DNA from: an uncultured Clostridia bacterium
Lineage (GTDB): Bacteria; Bacillota; Clostridia; TANB77; CAG-508
Assembly: GCA_947628775.1 (NCBI GenBank)
Contig: CANRBI010000009.1
Span: forward strand, 1-33,186
Length of the DNA stretch: 33,186 bases
Reading direction: 5' to 3'
Position numbers and translations under genes: made by a program. Shown in pieces: positions 1-10,822 of the stretch. The notes under the pieces were generated by a model. It had not been told where the DNA came from and searched no databases. It saw only the letters and a list, made by a program, of their open reading frames with translations. Numbering within the stretch: position 1 is the first letter of the stretch; each line of letters begins with the position of its first letter.

Positions 1-1
1 A

Positions 2-109
2 ACTGAAATAACAATAGCTCCAAAAGCTGATTCAACAAAAACAACTAAAGCCACATTTGATGGAACTACAACAGGTTCAATTTCAGATTGGTCAGAACCA
101 GGAACTTAA
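2..109 (+). CDS. C-terminal end of a type IV pilin-like protein (truncated by window start)
   Basis: Open frame ...TEITIAPKADSTKTTKATFDGTTTGSISDWSEPGT* resembles the C-terminus of the next pilin (IIPQADKSKRVFASFDDTTGKIGTWSKPG). Confidence 0.7.
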   Translation, partial: TEITIAPKADSTKTTKATFDGTTTGSISDWSEPGT

Positions 110-136
110 TAATATTAATTAAATTAGGAGGAAAAT

Positions 137-610
137 GTGATGAGAGATAATCAAAGAGGTATTACGCTAGTTGCATTAGTTATTACAATTATAGTTCTAT
201 TAATCTTAGCAGGAATTACAATAGCTGCATTATCAGGAGAAAATGGAATTCTAAATAGAGCAGCACAAGCAAGATATGAAGAACAAATAGGACAAACAAA
301 AGATTTAATATCAATGGAAGTATATGATGAAGCAACAGAATATTATTATAGTAAATATGTTGAAGGTAAAGCTACAAGCAATACAATAGGTGCAGAAATT
401 AAAAAAGCTATATTAAATGGAACACAAAATGAGTATAGCGGTGGAGCTTACCCAGAAGCAACTGTTAAAATGACAGAACAAAATGAATTAGTAATTATTC
501 CACAAGCTGATAAGAGTAAACGAGTATTTGCTAGTTTTGATGATACTACTGGAAAAATAGGAACTTGGTCAAAACCAGGAGCAGATGGATTAAAAGGTAG
601 TATTGATTAA
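137..610 (+). CDS. Type IV pilin / prepilin-type N-terminal methylation domain protein
   Basis: N-terminal RGITLVALVITIIVLLILAGITIAAL prepilin signature; RBS aggagg upstream; in pilus gene cluster. Confidence 0.9.
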   Translation: MMRDNQRGITLVALVITIIVLLILAGITIAALSGENGILNRAAQARYEEQIGQTKDLISMEVYDEATEYYYSKYVEGKATSNTIGAEIKKAILNGTQNEYSGGAYPEATVKMTEQNELVIIPQADKSKRVFASFDDTTGKIGTWSKPGADGLKGSID

Positions 611-696
611 TATATATAACTAATTAATTTAGGCATATACTACGTTTTAGTGTATATGCCTAATATTATAAAAGAACGAGGAGAAATGGTTAAATA

Positions 697-1530
697 ATGA
701 ATGTAATACTATATATACTAGTCTTTTGTATAGGAATTGTATTCGGAAGTTTTTACACTTTAGCTGTTTATAGAATACCAAAAACGGAAGATATTACTCA
801 TACTCATTCATATTGTCCAAATTGTGGACACAAATTAGGTTTTTGGGATTTAATTCCCTTATTAAGTTATCTGTTTTTAGGTGGAAAATGTCGATATTGT
901 AAAGAAAAAATTAGACCAAGATATTTTATAATAGAATTATTATCAGGACTATTTTTCTTAAGTGTAGCATATTTAATGGGCTATAATATACAATATTTGA
1001 CTATATATGATATGATAAACTTTGCGTTTTTGGTATTGTACTTCACGTTTATAATTCTAATGGCTGGAATAGATAAAGAAGAGCGAAAAATTGATAAAAG
1101 AGTTAGTACATATGGTATTATTATTTCTCTCATGTATATGGTATATTTATGTATAGTATACAGAGTAGAAAATATTACTATAATGAAAAGTAATAGTATT
1201 ATATATAGATATGCTATATATCTACTTAGTTATATAGTTATTTTAATAATAGATTCAATAACACTTAAAAAAACATCAAAAAATTATTATATAAATGGAA
1301 TTATTTTAACAATTATAACAATGGCAGTTTTTACAGAAGGTATAACTGCTTTATATACAGTATTAATTATGCTTATTTCACTACTAATTTACACATTTAT
1401 TAAAAAATTAAAATCAAGAAAAAAGCAAAAAATTGAAATTGGAAGAAACCTAACATTAGGATATTATTTAGGTATATCAAATATTTCAATTTTATTAATA
1501 GTTCTTATAATGAATAAATTTTTTGTATAA
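697..1530 (+). CDS. pilD: Prepilin peptidase (A24 family, PilD-like)
   Basis: FGSFYTLAVYRIP motif, CPNCGH...CRYCKEKI Cys pairs, multi-TM; located between pilin genes. Confidence 0.88.
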   Translation: MNVILYILVFCIGIVFGSFYTLAVYRIPKTEDITHTHSYCPNCGHKLGFWDLIPLLSYLFLGGKCRYCKEKIRPRYFIIELLSGLFFLSVAYLMGYNIQYLTIYDMINFAFLVLYFTFIILMAGIDKEERKIDKRVSTYGIIISLMYMVYLCIVYRVENITIMKSNSIIYRYAIYLLSYIVILIIDSITLKKTSKNYYINGIILTIITMAVFTEGITALYTVLIMLISLLIYTFIKKLKSRKKQKIEIGRNLTLGYYLGISNISILLIVLIMNKFFV

Positions 1531-1541
1531 AGAGGTTTATA

Positions 1542-1985
1542 ATGAAAATTAAAAATGAAAGAGGAGTAACAGTTGTAGATATAGTATTAACAGTTATTGT
1601 TATATCATTATTTATAGGTGTTATAGCAATACTATCTAATGATGTGCAAATGGATATTGAGCAAATAAATAGACATTCAGAAGCACTATATTACGCCATA
1701 GATACTATCGAAAACTTAAAAGTATTGGAATTTAGTAGATTACCAAAAGCTGGTACAGACAAAATAGATGGAGTAGATGATGGCTATATTGCAGATGAAA
1801 ATGGTAATGCAACACCATTTTATAGAACCATAACAGTACAAGACTATACCGAAATTCCTGGTAGAGCAAACTTCAAACAAGATGTTATAAAAAAGATAAC
1901 TGTTCAAATCGATTATAAATATAAAAATCAAGATAAAACAATATCACTTTCACTTGTAAAAACAAATAATGAAGGTCAATTATAG
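1542..1985 (+). CDS. Prepilin-like (minor pilin/pseudopilin) protein
   Basis: N-terminal ERGVTVVDIVLTVIVISLFIGVIAIL followed by extracellular domain; in the pilus cluster. Confidence 0.75.
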   Translation: MKIKNERGVTVVDIVLTVIVISLFIGVIAILSNDVQMDIEQINRHSEALYYAIDTIENLKVLEFSRLPKAGTDKIDGVDDGYIADENGNATPFYRTITVQDYTEIPGRANFKQDVIKKITVQIDYKYKNQDKTISLSLVKTNNEGQL

Positions 1986-2003
1986 ATGAAAGGGGTCTGC
2001 AAA

Positions 2004-2468
2004 ATGTCAAAAGAACGAGGAATAACTACAACTACAGTAATTGTATATGTTATAGCAGTTATAATTGCAATAGGAACATTAGCTACAATTTCTACTTATT
2101 CATATAGACAAATTAATAAAACATTGGCAAAAAATAGTGATGCAAAATCATATACAACATTTATGTCCTTTTTTATACAGGATATACAAACTAAAAATAA
2201 TAGTGTAAATGGAACAAGTGAACAAGTACAAAAAGAAGATGGTACTGAATATACCTCAAGTCAGATAAATTTTGCAAATGGTAATGAATACGTATATTCT
2301 GCAAAAGATAAAATTATTTATAGAAATTATGTTAAAGTTTGTGAAGGCGTAGATTATTGCAAATTTTATACTCAGCAAGTTAGTAATGGAATGACAATGG
2401 TAAAAATAGATTTTAAAATAGGAGATTTCCAAAAAATGGGACAAGATGCCTTAACATTTTATATGTAA
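2004..2468 (+). CDS. Prepilin-like (minor pilin) protein
   Basis: MSKERGITTTTVIVYVIAVIIAIGTLATISTYSYRQ; the ORF track starts at 1986, the internal ATG at 2004 is also plausible. Confidence 0.7.
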   Translation: MSKERGITTTTVIVYVIAVIIAIGTLATISTYSYRQINKTLAKNSDAKSYTTFMSFFIQDIQTKNNSVNGTSEQVQKEDGTEYTSSQINFANGNEYVYSAKDKIIYRNYVKVCEGVDYCKFYTQQVSNGMTMVKIDFKIGDFQKMGQDALTFYM

Positions 2469-2557
2469 TTTATGGTAAATATAAAAAGAATATCAAAAAA
2501 TGTAAAAATTATTGTATAATATAAGTAGAATATATACGAAAGGAGTGTTAGCTACTT

Positions 2558-4195
2558 ATGGAGGTGACAAGAAACCAACCGATAGGTATAGAGTTAGTTA
2601 AAAGAGGTGTTGTAACAGAATCAGACATTAATAATGCATTAGAATATCAAAGAGACCATTCTAAAATGAAAATTGGAGATATACTATATGAATTAGATGT
2701 ATGTGACCCAAGAAAACTAATAGAAGAAATGGGAGATATTCTTGGAACAAAAGGTATATTACTTACAACAGACACTATAAAAATAAATGTTACAAGTTAC
2801 ATATCTGTTGAAAATGCACGAAAAAACAGAGCCATACCATTTGATATTGCCAAAGGAAAGATAAAGGTATGTTTTTCAGATACAGTAAATAACAAAAAAA
2901 TGGATGTTGTTCGAATGTTATTTTTGAACAAAGGTCTAATAATGGAGCCATATATTACATTTGATCAACAAATAGATAAAGTCCTTGATGCATTAGAGGC
3001 AACTGCAAATGGAGATATTGTGCAACCAGAAGCTTCAGGAAGTGTAACAGAACTAGTTGACAATATAATAAAAACAGCAATTGAGAGACGTGCAAGTGAT
3101 ATTCATATAGAACCACAAGAAGAAGAATTAAGAGTTAGATATCGTATAGATGGAGAATTATTCACAGCAGCAACGATAGACAAAGAAAAACAACAACAAA
3201 TTATAGGAAGACTAAAATCAATATCAAATATGCACCAAGAAAAACAAGAATCACAAGATGGTAGAATTCAAATATATGAAGATTATAACATACGTGTTTC
3301 TTCACAACCAAATATATATGGTGAAAAATTCGTATTAAGATTATTAAAGAAAAATACAGATGTCAGAAATATATTTGAACTAGGTTACTCAGGTGATGAT
3401 GCAAGTTTCAGAAAAAGTTTCAATAAACGTAATAGTATTACAATTATAGGAGCACCAACAGGAGAAGGTAAAACAACAACTTTATATAGTGTTATGGATT
3501 ACTTAAACTCACCAGAAATAAATATAACAACAATAGAAGACCCAGTAGAAATTAGAATAGATGGACTAAACCAAATTGAAGTAGGACCAAAAGCATCATT
3601 TTCAGATTCATTAAGAACCACATTAAGGCAAGACCCAGATATAATTTTAGTAGGAGAAATTCGTGACTTAGAAACAGCAGAAATAGCAATACAAGCAGGA
3701 CAAACAGGTCATTATGTTTTAGCAACAATACACACAATTAACAGTATAGAAATTATAAATCGTTTAAGAAAAATAGGAATATCAAATTATGACATTGCAA
3801 GTATTTTAGCTACAGCAGTTTCACAAAGATTAGTTAGAAAACTATGTCCAGAATGTAGAAGAAAAAGATCTTTTACAGATGAAGAAAAAGAAATTATAAC
3901 AAAGATAATAGAAAAATACGGAGAAAAAGTAGATTTAGCTAAAGCTGTGACATATGAAGCAGTTGGATGTGAACATTGTAATAACACAGGTTATTATAAT
4001 AGAATAGGTATATTCGAAATCTTAGATGTAACAGAAGAAATAAAAGAACTAATTGTAAATAATGCATCAGCTATGGAAATTAGAAAAAAAGCATTAGAAC
4101 AAGACTATAGACCTATGGTAGTAGATGGAATAAGAAAAGTATTAGAAGGAGAAACAACTTTAGAAGAAATAAATAAAAAAATATTGATATTTTAA
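2558..4195 (+). CDS. pilB: Type IV pilus assembly ATPase PilB
   Basis: GspE N-terminal domain, Walker A GAPTGEGKTTT, IEDPVE, RQDPDIILVGEIRD, CPECRR...CEHCNNTGY zinc motif. Confidence 0.95.
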   Translation: MEVTRNQPIGIELVKRGVVTESDINNALEYQRDHSKMKIGDILYELDVCDPRKLIEEMGDILGTKGILLTTDTIKINVTSYISVENARKNRAIPFDIAKGKIKVCFSDTVNNKKMDVVRMLFLNKGLIMEPYITFDQQIDKVLDALEATANGDIVQPEASGSVTELVDNIIKTAIERRASDIHIEPQEEELRVRYRIDGELFTAATIDKEKQQQIIGRLKSISNMHQEKQESQDGRIQIYEDYNIRVSSQPNIYGEKFVLRLLKKNTDVRNIFELGYSGDDASFRKSFNKRNSITIIGAPTGEGKTTTLYSVMDYLNSPEINITTIEDPVEIRIDGLNQIEVGPKASFSDSLRTTLRQDPDIILVGEIRDLETAEIAIQAGQTGHYVLATIHTINSIEIINRLRKIGISNYDIASILATAVSQRLVRKLCPECRRKRSFTDEEKEIITKIIEKYGEKVDLAKAVTYEAVGCEHCNNTGYYNRIGIFEILDVTEEIKELIVNNASAMEIRKKALEQDYRPMVVDGIRKVLEGETTLEEINKKILIF

Positions 4196-4218
4196 TAATG
4201 AAGAAAGGATGAATAGAT

Positions 4219-5331
4219 ATGGTAGACATGCATAAAATCCTAGATACTGCAATAAAAAAAGATGCATCAGATATTCATTTAATAGAAGGCAATAGACCAA
4301 TGCTTAGAATAAAAAGAGATTTGCAGCCAATAAAAACAATGGATATATTAACATTTGAAGACATGATGGAAATATATGACTATTTAATAAGAGGTAATCT
4401 AGAAAAAGACGAAGTTTTTAGAGCTCACAAGAAGATTGACATATCATATGAATATAAAGAAATTCGACTAAGAGTTAATATATCTAATTCATTTGGTGTG
4501 CCAATATGTACATTAAGAATAATAAAAGACACATTACCAACTTTTGAAGAACTAGGAGTACCTGATGTTGTCAGAAGAATGACATATCAACAACAAGGAT
4601 TAATGCTTGTTACAGGTAAGATGAATTCAGGAAAAACAACTACATTAAATGCTTTAATAAATGAAATAAATAATACCCAAACCAGAAAAATTTTAACACT
4701 AGAAAATCCTATTGAATACAGACACAAATCTAACAAATCATTAATTGTACAAAAAGAAGTAGGAATAGGACAAGATGTTTTAACATTTAGTGAAGGAGTT
4801 AAAAACTCATTAAGAGAAGATTGTGATGTCTTAGTAGTAGGAGAAGTACGTGATAAAAGTACAATGGAAGCAGCAATTGAACTTGCAGAATCAGGGCATT
4901 TAGTAATAGGAACACTTCATAGTAAATCATGTGCAGAAGCAATTGATAGAATGATAAATTTTTATGAAGTAAGAGATCAAAATTCAATAAAATATTTATT
5001 ATCAACAGTATTAAAATTAGTTATTTCACAAAGACTAATAAAAGGAACAAAAGATGACCTTGTATTAATACCAGAAGTAATGGTAGTAGATAATGCAATA
5101 TCAGGAATTATTAGAAAAGACAAAATCAATACATCAGAAATAGAAGACTTAATACAAGCAAGTGGAGCTAAAGGAAGTGTAGGATTAATAAATTCTCTTG
5201 CAAGAGCATTTGTAGAAGACAGAATTTCTTTAGATCAAGCAAAAAAACAATTAGAAGAAAAGAATATCGAAACTTTAAATCGTACAATAATGCAATTAAA
5301 AATAAAAAGAGGAAAGTTAGGAGGTTTCTAA
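4219..5331 (+). CDS. pilT: Twitching motility/retraction ATPase PilT
   Basis: DASDIHL, GKMNSGKTTT, LENPIEY, VVGEVRD, GTLHSKS motifs. Confidence 0.93.
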   Translation: MVDMHKILDTAIKKDASDIHLIEGNRPMLRIKRDLQPIKTMDILTFEDMMEIYDYLIRGNLEKDEVFRAHKKIDISYEYKEIRLRVNISNSFGVPICTLRIIKDTLPTFEELGVPDVVRRMTYQQQGLMLVTGKMNSGKTTTLNALINEINNTQTRKILTLENPIEYRHKSNKSLIVQKEVGIGQDVLTFSEGVKNSLREDCDVLVVGEVRDKSTMEAAIELAESGHLVIGTLHSKSCAEAIDRMINFYEVRDQNSIKYLLSTVLKLVISQRLIKGTKDDLVLIPEVMVVDNAISGIIRKDKINTSEIEDLIQASGAKGSVGLINSLARAFVEDRISLDQAKKQLEEKNIETLNRTIMQLKIKRGKLGGF

Positions 5332-5332
5332 A

Positions 5333-6679
5333 ATGCCGTCATATACTTACAAAGCAGTCACAAAATCAGGTGTTGTTGTAAAAAATAGGATTGATGGTCA
5401 AAATAAACAAGGTGTATTAAATATCTTAAAAGAAAATGACTTAATACCTATTCAAGTTGATGAAATAAAAAAATCCTCAAAAGCAAATAAAAACAGAGCA
5501 AGAAGAAATATAAGTGACTTTCAATATGCAATGAGGGACTTTAATACAACTACATTAACATCTGATGAAGCAGAAGAATCTTCATCAATTAACAGTGTAA
5601 AAACATATTTTTCAAAAACTAAAGCTATAACATCAAGAGATTTAATAGTATTTACACAAGACTTTTATTTGTTAAAAAAGGCAAATTTTAACAACATTCA
5701 TGCACTAAAAACAATAATAAGTAGTACACAAAATTATATGTTAAAACAAATACTAGAAGATATCCTAGCAGGAGTAGAAGCCGGAGAAAACATGTATACA
5801 ACAATGGAATATTATTCAGACATATTTCCTTATATATATATTAGTATGATTAAAGTAGGTGAGTTATCAGGTTCATTAACTACCTCACTAAAACATGCAT
5901 TAGAATATTTAGAAGACAGAAATAAATTATACAGAAAACTAAGAAATATAATAATTCCAAATATAATTCAATTTGCACTAATAATAGTAATGTTAGTATT
6001 AGGAACTATATTTGCAATTCCAGCAATTCAAAATGTATATGATGAATTTGGAACAAAAGATAAATTACCAGCTATGACAATAGCATTCCAAAAATTTATG
6101 AATATAGCAATTAAATATTGGTATGTACCAGTAATATTAATAATAGCAGCTATATTATGGATTATATCATATGTTCACACACCAGATGGAAGACGAAAAT
6201 ATCATGAATTCAAATATACAGCACCGATTTTTGGAGAATTAATATTTGCAATAGATATATCCAGATTTTTTAGAGCAATGTTATTAAACTTACAAAATGG
6301 AATGAGAATTCAAGAAGCAATGACAATAAGTAGAAATGTTGTAAAAAATGAAGTATTACAAGAAGTAATAGATGTATCAAAAGATAACCTATTAGTCGGA
6401 GATTCATGGATTAAGCCTTTTGAAGACTGTGGTCTATGTAAACCTATGATTACAGAAATGTTGAAAATTGGTATGCAAACAGACTTAATTGAAATGATAC
6501 GAAAAATTTTAGAATACCTACAAATTGACATAGATGAAATAATGAATAAGATTATGAAGACTGTACCTCAAATAATATATACAATAGTAGGAATTATTTT
6601 AATACTATTTGTAGTTGTCGTACTAGTACCATGTGTTCAAGTATATATGGGTAACTTCTTATTCTCAGCATATTTATAA
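5333..6679 (+). CDS. pilC: Type IV pilus inner membrane platform protein PilC (GspF family)
   Basis: YTYKAVTKSGVVVKNRIDG start, two T2SSF-like domains (VGELSGSL..., IGMQTDLIEMIRKILEYL), TM helices. Confidence 0.92.
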   Translation: MPSYTYKAVTKSGVVVKNRIDGQNKQGVLNILKENDLIPIQVDEIKKSSKANKNRARRNISDFQYAMRDFNTTTLTSDEAEESSSINSVKTYFSKTKAITSRDLIVFTQDFYLLKKANFNNIHALKTIISSTQNYMLKQILEDILAGVEAGENMYTTMEYYSDIFPYIYISMIKVGELSGSLTTSLKHALEYLEDRNKLYRKLRNIIIPNIIQFALIIVMLVLGTIFAIPAIQNVYDEFGTKDKLPAMTIAFQKFMNIAIKYWYVPVILIIAAILWIISYVHTPDGRRKYHEFKYTAPIFGELIFAIDISRFFRAMLLNLQNGMRIQEAMTISRNVVKNEVLQEVIDVSKDNLLVGDSWIKPFEDCGLCKPMITEMLKIGMQTDLIEMIRKILEYLQIDIDEIMNKIMKTVPQIIYTIVGIILILFVVVVLVPCVQVYMGNFLFSAYL

Positions 6680-6699
6680 TATAATGAAGAAAAAGCAAA

Positions 6700-6737
6700 G
6701 GAACCCACAAAATAATTATTTTAGGGTTCCATTTTTA
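6700..6737 (+). terminator. Rho-independent terminator after pilC
   Basis: ggaaccc...gggttcc inverted repeat followed by atttttatg. Confidence 0.75.
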
Positions 6738-6765
6738 TGTAGAAAATAAAGAGAGGATGAATTAA

Positions 6766-7698
6766 ATGCAAAACGAAAAAAAAGCAACACGCCAAAGTTA
6801 TGGAGAAGCACTTTGTGATTTAGGAGGAGAAAATCAAAAAATAGTAGTATTAGATGCAGATTTATCATCAGCGACAAAAACAAAATTATTTGCTGAAAAA
6901 TATCCTAACAGATTTTTTGACATGGGTATTGCAGAACAAGACATGTTAGCCACAGCAGCTGGATTTGCAACATGTGGTAAAATACCATATGTAAGTACAT
7001 TTGCAATGTTTGCAGCAGGTAGAGCCTATGATCAAATACGTAATAGTATATGTTATCCAAACCTAAATGTGAAAATATGTGCTACACATGCAGGAATAAC
7101 AGTAGGAGAAGATGGTGCAACACATCAAATGATAGAAGATATATCTTTAATGCGAACAATACCTAATATGAAAGTATTGTCAGTTAGTGATGATATCCAA
7201 ACTAAATGGGCAACTAAAGAAATAGCAAAAATAGAAGGACCAGTATATATGCGTTTATCAAGACTAGCAACAGACATAATCTATGAAGAAACACAAAACT
7301 TTGAATTTGGAAAAGGAATACAACATGGAACAGGTACAGATGCTAGCATTTTTGCAACAGGAGTAACAGTTGCTGAAAGTCTAAAAGCACAAATACAATT
7401 AAAACAAAAAGGCATTGATATTAGAGTAATAGATTTACATACAATTAAGCCAATAGATAAAGAAATAATCATAAAATGTGCAAAAGAAACAAAAAAATTA
7501 ATATCAGTTGAAGACCATAACATAATAGGAGGATTAGGAACAGCAATATCAGAAGTATTAGCAGAATACGAACCATGTAAATTAATAAGATTAGGAATAA
7601 AAGACCAATTTGGAAAATCTGGAAAAGCAGAACTATTAATGCAAGAATTTGGAATAACCTATGATGCAATAATGGAAGCTGTGCAGCTTGAATGCTAG
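6766..7698 (+). CDS. Transketolase C-terminal section (TktB-like)
   Basis: RQSYGEALCDLGGENQKIVVLDADLSSATKT..., GIAEQDMLATAAGFA, pyrimidine-binding and C-terminal domains only. Confidence 0.9.
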   Translation: MQNEKKATRQSYGEALCDLGGENQKIVVLDADLSSATKTKLFAEKYPNRFFDMGIAEQDMLATAAGFATCGKIPYVSTFAMFAAGRAYDQIRNSICYPNLNVKICATHAGITVGEDGATHQMIEDISLMRTIPNMKVLSVSDDIQTKWATKEIAKIEGPVYMRLSRLATDIIYEETQNFEFGKGIQHGTGTDASIFATGVTVAESLKAQIQLKQKGIDIRVIDLHTIKPIDKEIIIKCAKETKKLISVEDHNIIGGLGTAISEVLAEYEPCKLIRLGIKDQFGKSGKAELLMQEFGITYDAIMEAVQLEC

Positions 7699-7824
7699 AT
7701 AAATAAACACTTCCAAAAGTATTGTGAATTTTCTGTGAATTTTCTAAATGCTAGAAAAATGGAGAAAAAGGATAAAATAGGGGGAAAAACAATAAAAAAC
7801 CAGTGTTTTTATACAAAAAAAGTA

Positions 7825-7853
7825 TTGCAAAATGTCAATATTATTGATATGAT
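7825..7853 (+). promoter_or_regulatory. SigA-like promoter upstream of ftsE
   Basis: TTGCAA - 17 nt - TATGAT. Confidence 0.55.
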
Positions 7854-7896
7854 AAAGGGAGAGTAAAATAGGTCTACTGAAAGGAATGTATTTTTA

Positions 7897-8583
7897 ATGA
7901 TAGAATTTAGAAATGTAAATAAAATATATGATACAGGAACAAAAGCAGTAAAAAATGCTAACTTCACAATAGATAAAGGAGAATTTGCATTTTTAGTTGG
8001 TTCATCAGGTAGTGGAAAATCAACACTTATCAAACTTATACTAAAAGAAGAAGAACCAACATCAGGAAATATAATAATAAATGGAAAAGACACAACATTT
8101 TTAAAACCAAGTAAAGTTCCATATTTAAGAAGAAGTATGGGAGTTGTTTTTCAAGATTTCAGGTTATTACCAGATAAAACAGTATATGATAATGTAGCAT
8201 ATGCAATGTATATAGTAAGAGCTACACCAAGACATATTAGGAGACAAGTACCAATGGTTTTATCATTAGTTGGATTAAGTAGCAAAGCAAAAATGTATCC
8301 AAATGAATTATCAGGAGGAGAACAACAAAGAGTTGCCTTAGCAAGAGCATTAGTCAATAATCCATCAATGCTAATTGCAGATGAACCAACAGGAAACTTA
8401 GATCCAGATACAGCATGGGACATTATGGAGCTTTTAAATGAAATTAATATGAGAGGAACAACAGTAGTAGTTGCAACACATGCAAAAGAAATAGTTGACA
8501 AAATGAAAAAACGTGTTATTCATATTAGTAAAGGCGAAATAGTAAGAGATGATGAAAAAGGTGGGTATGATTGTGAAATATAA
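7897..8583 (+). CDS. ftsE: Cell division ABC transporter ATP-binding protein FtsE
   Basis: MIEFRNVNKIYDTGTKAVKN, GSSGSGKST, LSGGEQQRVALARAL, DEPTGNLD; followed by ftsX. Confidence 0.95.
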   Translation: MIEFRNVNKIYDTGTKAVKNANFTIDKGEFAFLVGSSGSGKSTLIKLILKEEEPTSGNIIINGKDTTFLKPSKVPYLRRSMGVVFQDFRLLPDKTVYDNVAYAMYIVRATPRHIRRQVPMVLSLVGLSSKAKMYPNELSGGEQQRVALARALVNNPSMLIADEPTGNLDPDTAWDIMELLNEINMRGTTVVVATHAKEIVDKMKKRVIHISKGEIVRDDEKGGYDCEI

Positions 8584-9470
8584 CAGATTAGGATATTTAA
8601 TAGGAGAAGGATTTAGTAATGTATTTAAAAACAAAAAATCTACAGGTGCATCATTAATTATCATGTGTGCTACTATGATTATATTTGGAGCATTTTTAAT
8701 GTTAGGTGAAAATATAAACCATTTCGTAGATGATATAAAATCAGATCAAGGTTTCCAAGTATTTATACAAACAGATGCAACAGATGAACAAATAAAAGAA
8801 GTAGAAGAAAAAATAAGAGCAATAGATAATGTAAGTACTCTAGACTTTGTTTCAAAAGAAGATGGACTAAACACAATGAAAGAAAGACTAAAAGATACAA
8901 AAGGTGTACTTGATGGATTTAACTCAGAAAAACTAAAAGCATCTTATATGGTAAAAGTAAATGATTTAACAAAAAGTAAAGAAACACAAGATGAAATAAA
9001 GAAAATTGAAAATGTAGCCAAAATCACAAGTAGTGATGAAACAATAGCAGCATTAATAAGTATAGCAAATATAATAAGACTTATAACAGGAGGAATATTA
9101 CTACTACTAATTGTAATATCAATATTTATTATCTCAAATACTATAAAACTAACAGTATATGCAAGAAGAAAAGAAATATCAATCATGAAATATGTAGGAG
9201 CTACAAATAATTTTATAAGATGGCCATTTATTGTTGAAGGAATGATAATAGGGGTATTTGCAAGTATCATATCTATTGTAATTGTAGGTGCATCATATAA
9301 TTTTATAGCAAAAGCTCTAGTAAATACAAATTTCATGAAATTACTTGAAGTAGGTCTAATAGGATTTGGTGAAATGTTATCATCTATTATATTAGTATAT
9401 ATGCTTTTAGGAATAGGAATAGGAGCATTACGGAAGTGTTGTTTCTATGAGAAAATATCTAAAGGTATAA
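8567..9470 (+). CDS. ftsX: Cell division protein FtsX; needs a +1 frameshift at CGG 9431-9433
   Basis: FtsX fold (KYNRLGYLIGEGFSNVFKNKKSTGASL...). GCA TTA CGG AAG: skipping C9431 gives GCA TTA GGA AGT GTT GTT TCT ATG AGA AAA TAT CTA AAG GTA TAA (GALGSVVSMRKYLKV*), an FtsX-like C-terminus ending at 9470. The zero frame runs to 9511 into the next gene. Confidence 0.9.
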
Positions 9471-9489
9471 AAGTAAAGAAGGAGTTAAA

Positions 9490-10743
9490 ATGCGTAAATT
9501 TTTATGTGTAGTACTACTTTCTGTGATGTGTTTTTCTAGTACATTTGTATTTGCACAAAATGAAACAGAAAACAATGAAACAAATTTAACTGAAAATAAT
9601 CAAACAACAGATTTGCAAGAAAAACAAAAAGAAGTACAAGTTCAAATTGACCAAACCAATGATGAACTATCAAATTTGCAAATAGACATGACAGAAAATT
9701 TAGAGCAAATACAAAAACTAGATGACCAAATAGAAGAAGCAGAAAAAGAATTACAAGAAACAAGTGAGCAAGTTGCAACTATACAAAAAACAGTTAAAGA
9801 ACTTGAAAAAAATTTGGAAGTAGAACAAAAAAAATATGATGAACAAAGAACAATATTTGAAGATAGAGTAGTTGCTTTATATGAAGCAGGTGAAACTCAA
9901 TATTTAGATGTTATATTAAGTTCAAAAAGTATATCAGAATTCATATCATCATATTATGTAATTTCTGAAATAGCTGAATCAGACGCAGAAATGTTAAGTA
10001 CAATTGCAGAAAGAAAAAATAATATAGAATCAACAAATGAAAATCTAAAAAAACAAAAAGAACAACTATCAATAATGGCACAAAGAGAAACAAGAACATC
10101 AAATATACTAAAAAATACAAAAGCATTTAAAGAATCTTATGCTAGTAACTTATCAGAAAAAGAAAAAGAAGCACAAATAAAATTAGAAGAATACAAAAAA
10201 GCATTAGAAGATGTAGAAAAACAAATCTTAGAATTAGCAAAACAAGGACTTGATACAGTATATATAGGAGGAGAACTAGCATGGCCAGTACCAGGATATA
10301 CCAAAATATCATCTCCATATGGAATGAGAACACATCCTATAACACATGTATATAAATTACACACAGGAGTAGACATATCAGCACCAATGGGAGCAAATTT
10401 TGTTGCAGCAAATGATGGAGTTGTAGTATCTGCAGGATATAATGCAGCATATGGTAATATGGTAATAATAGACCATGGTGGAGGTATTTCAACACTATAT
10501 GGACATGGATCTAAAATATTAGTAGAAGTAGGACAACAAGTAAAAAGAAATGAACCAATATTAAAAGTAGGTTCAACAGGATATTCAACAGGACCACATG
10601 CACATTTTGAAGTTAGAAAAAACGGAACTGTAACAAATCCAATGCCATATATAACAAATGGAGTTGTACCAAATTCAAAAGAAGATAAAGAACAAGAGGA
10701 AAAATCAAATGAAAATACAGTAGCAGAAAATCAAACTAATTAA
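9490..10743 (+). CDS. Secreted M23 murein endopeptidase with N-terminal coiled coil
   Basis: Signal peptide, coiled coil, HTGVDISAPMG...HAHFEVR M23 motifs. Confidence 0.9.
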   Translation: MRKFLCVVLLSVMCFSSTFVFAQNETENNETNLTENNQTTDLQEKQKEVQVQIDQTNDELSNLQIDMTENLEQIQKLDDQIEEAEKELQETSEQVATIQKTVKELEKNLEVEQKKYDEQRTIFEDRVVALYEAGETQYLDVILSSKSISEFISSYYVISEIAESDAEMLSTIAERKNNIESTNENLKKQKEQLSIMAQRETRTSNILKNTKAFKESYASNLSEKEKEAQIKLEEYKKALEDVEKQILELAKQGLDTVYIGGELAWPVPGYTKISSPYGMRTHPITHVYKLHTGVDISAPMGANFVAANDGVVVSAGYNAAYGNMVIIDHGGGISTLYGHGSKILVEVGQQVKRNEPILKVGSTGYSTGPHAHFEVRKNGTVTNPMPYITNGVVPNSKEDKEQEEKSNENTVAENQTN

Positions 10744-10746
10744 AAA

Positions 10747-10773
10747 GAGGAGTGAAAAACTCCTCAAAAAAAC
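10747..10773 (+). terminator. Terminator-like hairpin
   Basis: gaggagtgaaaaactcctc followed by aaaaaaac. Confidence 0.5.
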
Positions 10774-10822
10774 ATAAAATAAAATTTCCAAAAAATGGTT
10801 CAAATGGAAAAGGGAGGAACAC

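Noticed and set aside
7723-7745. 11-bp tandem repeat tgtgaattttc x2 in the tkt-ftsE intergenic region
   Set aside because: Too short and AT-rich to assign function; could be chance.
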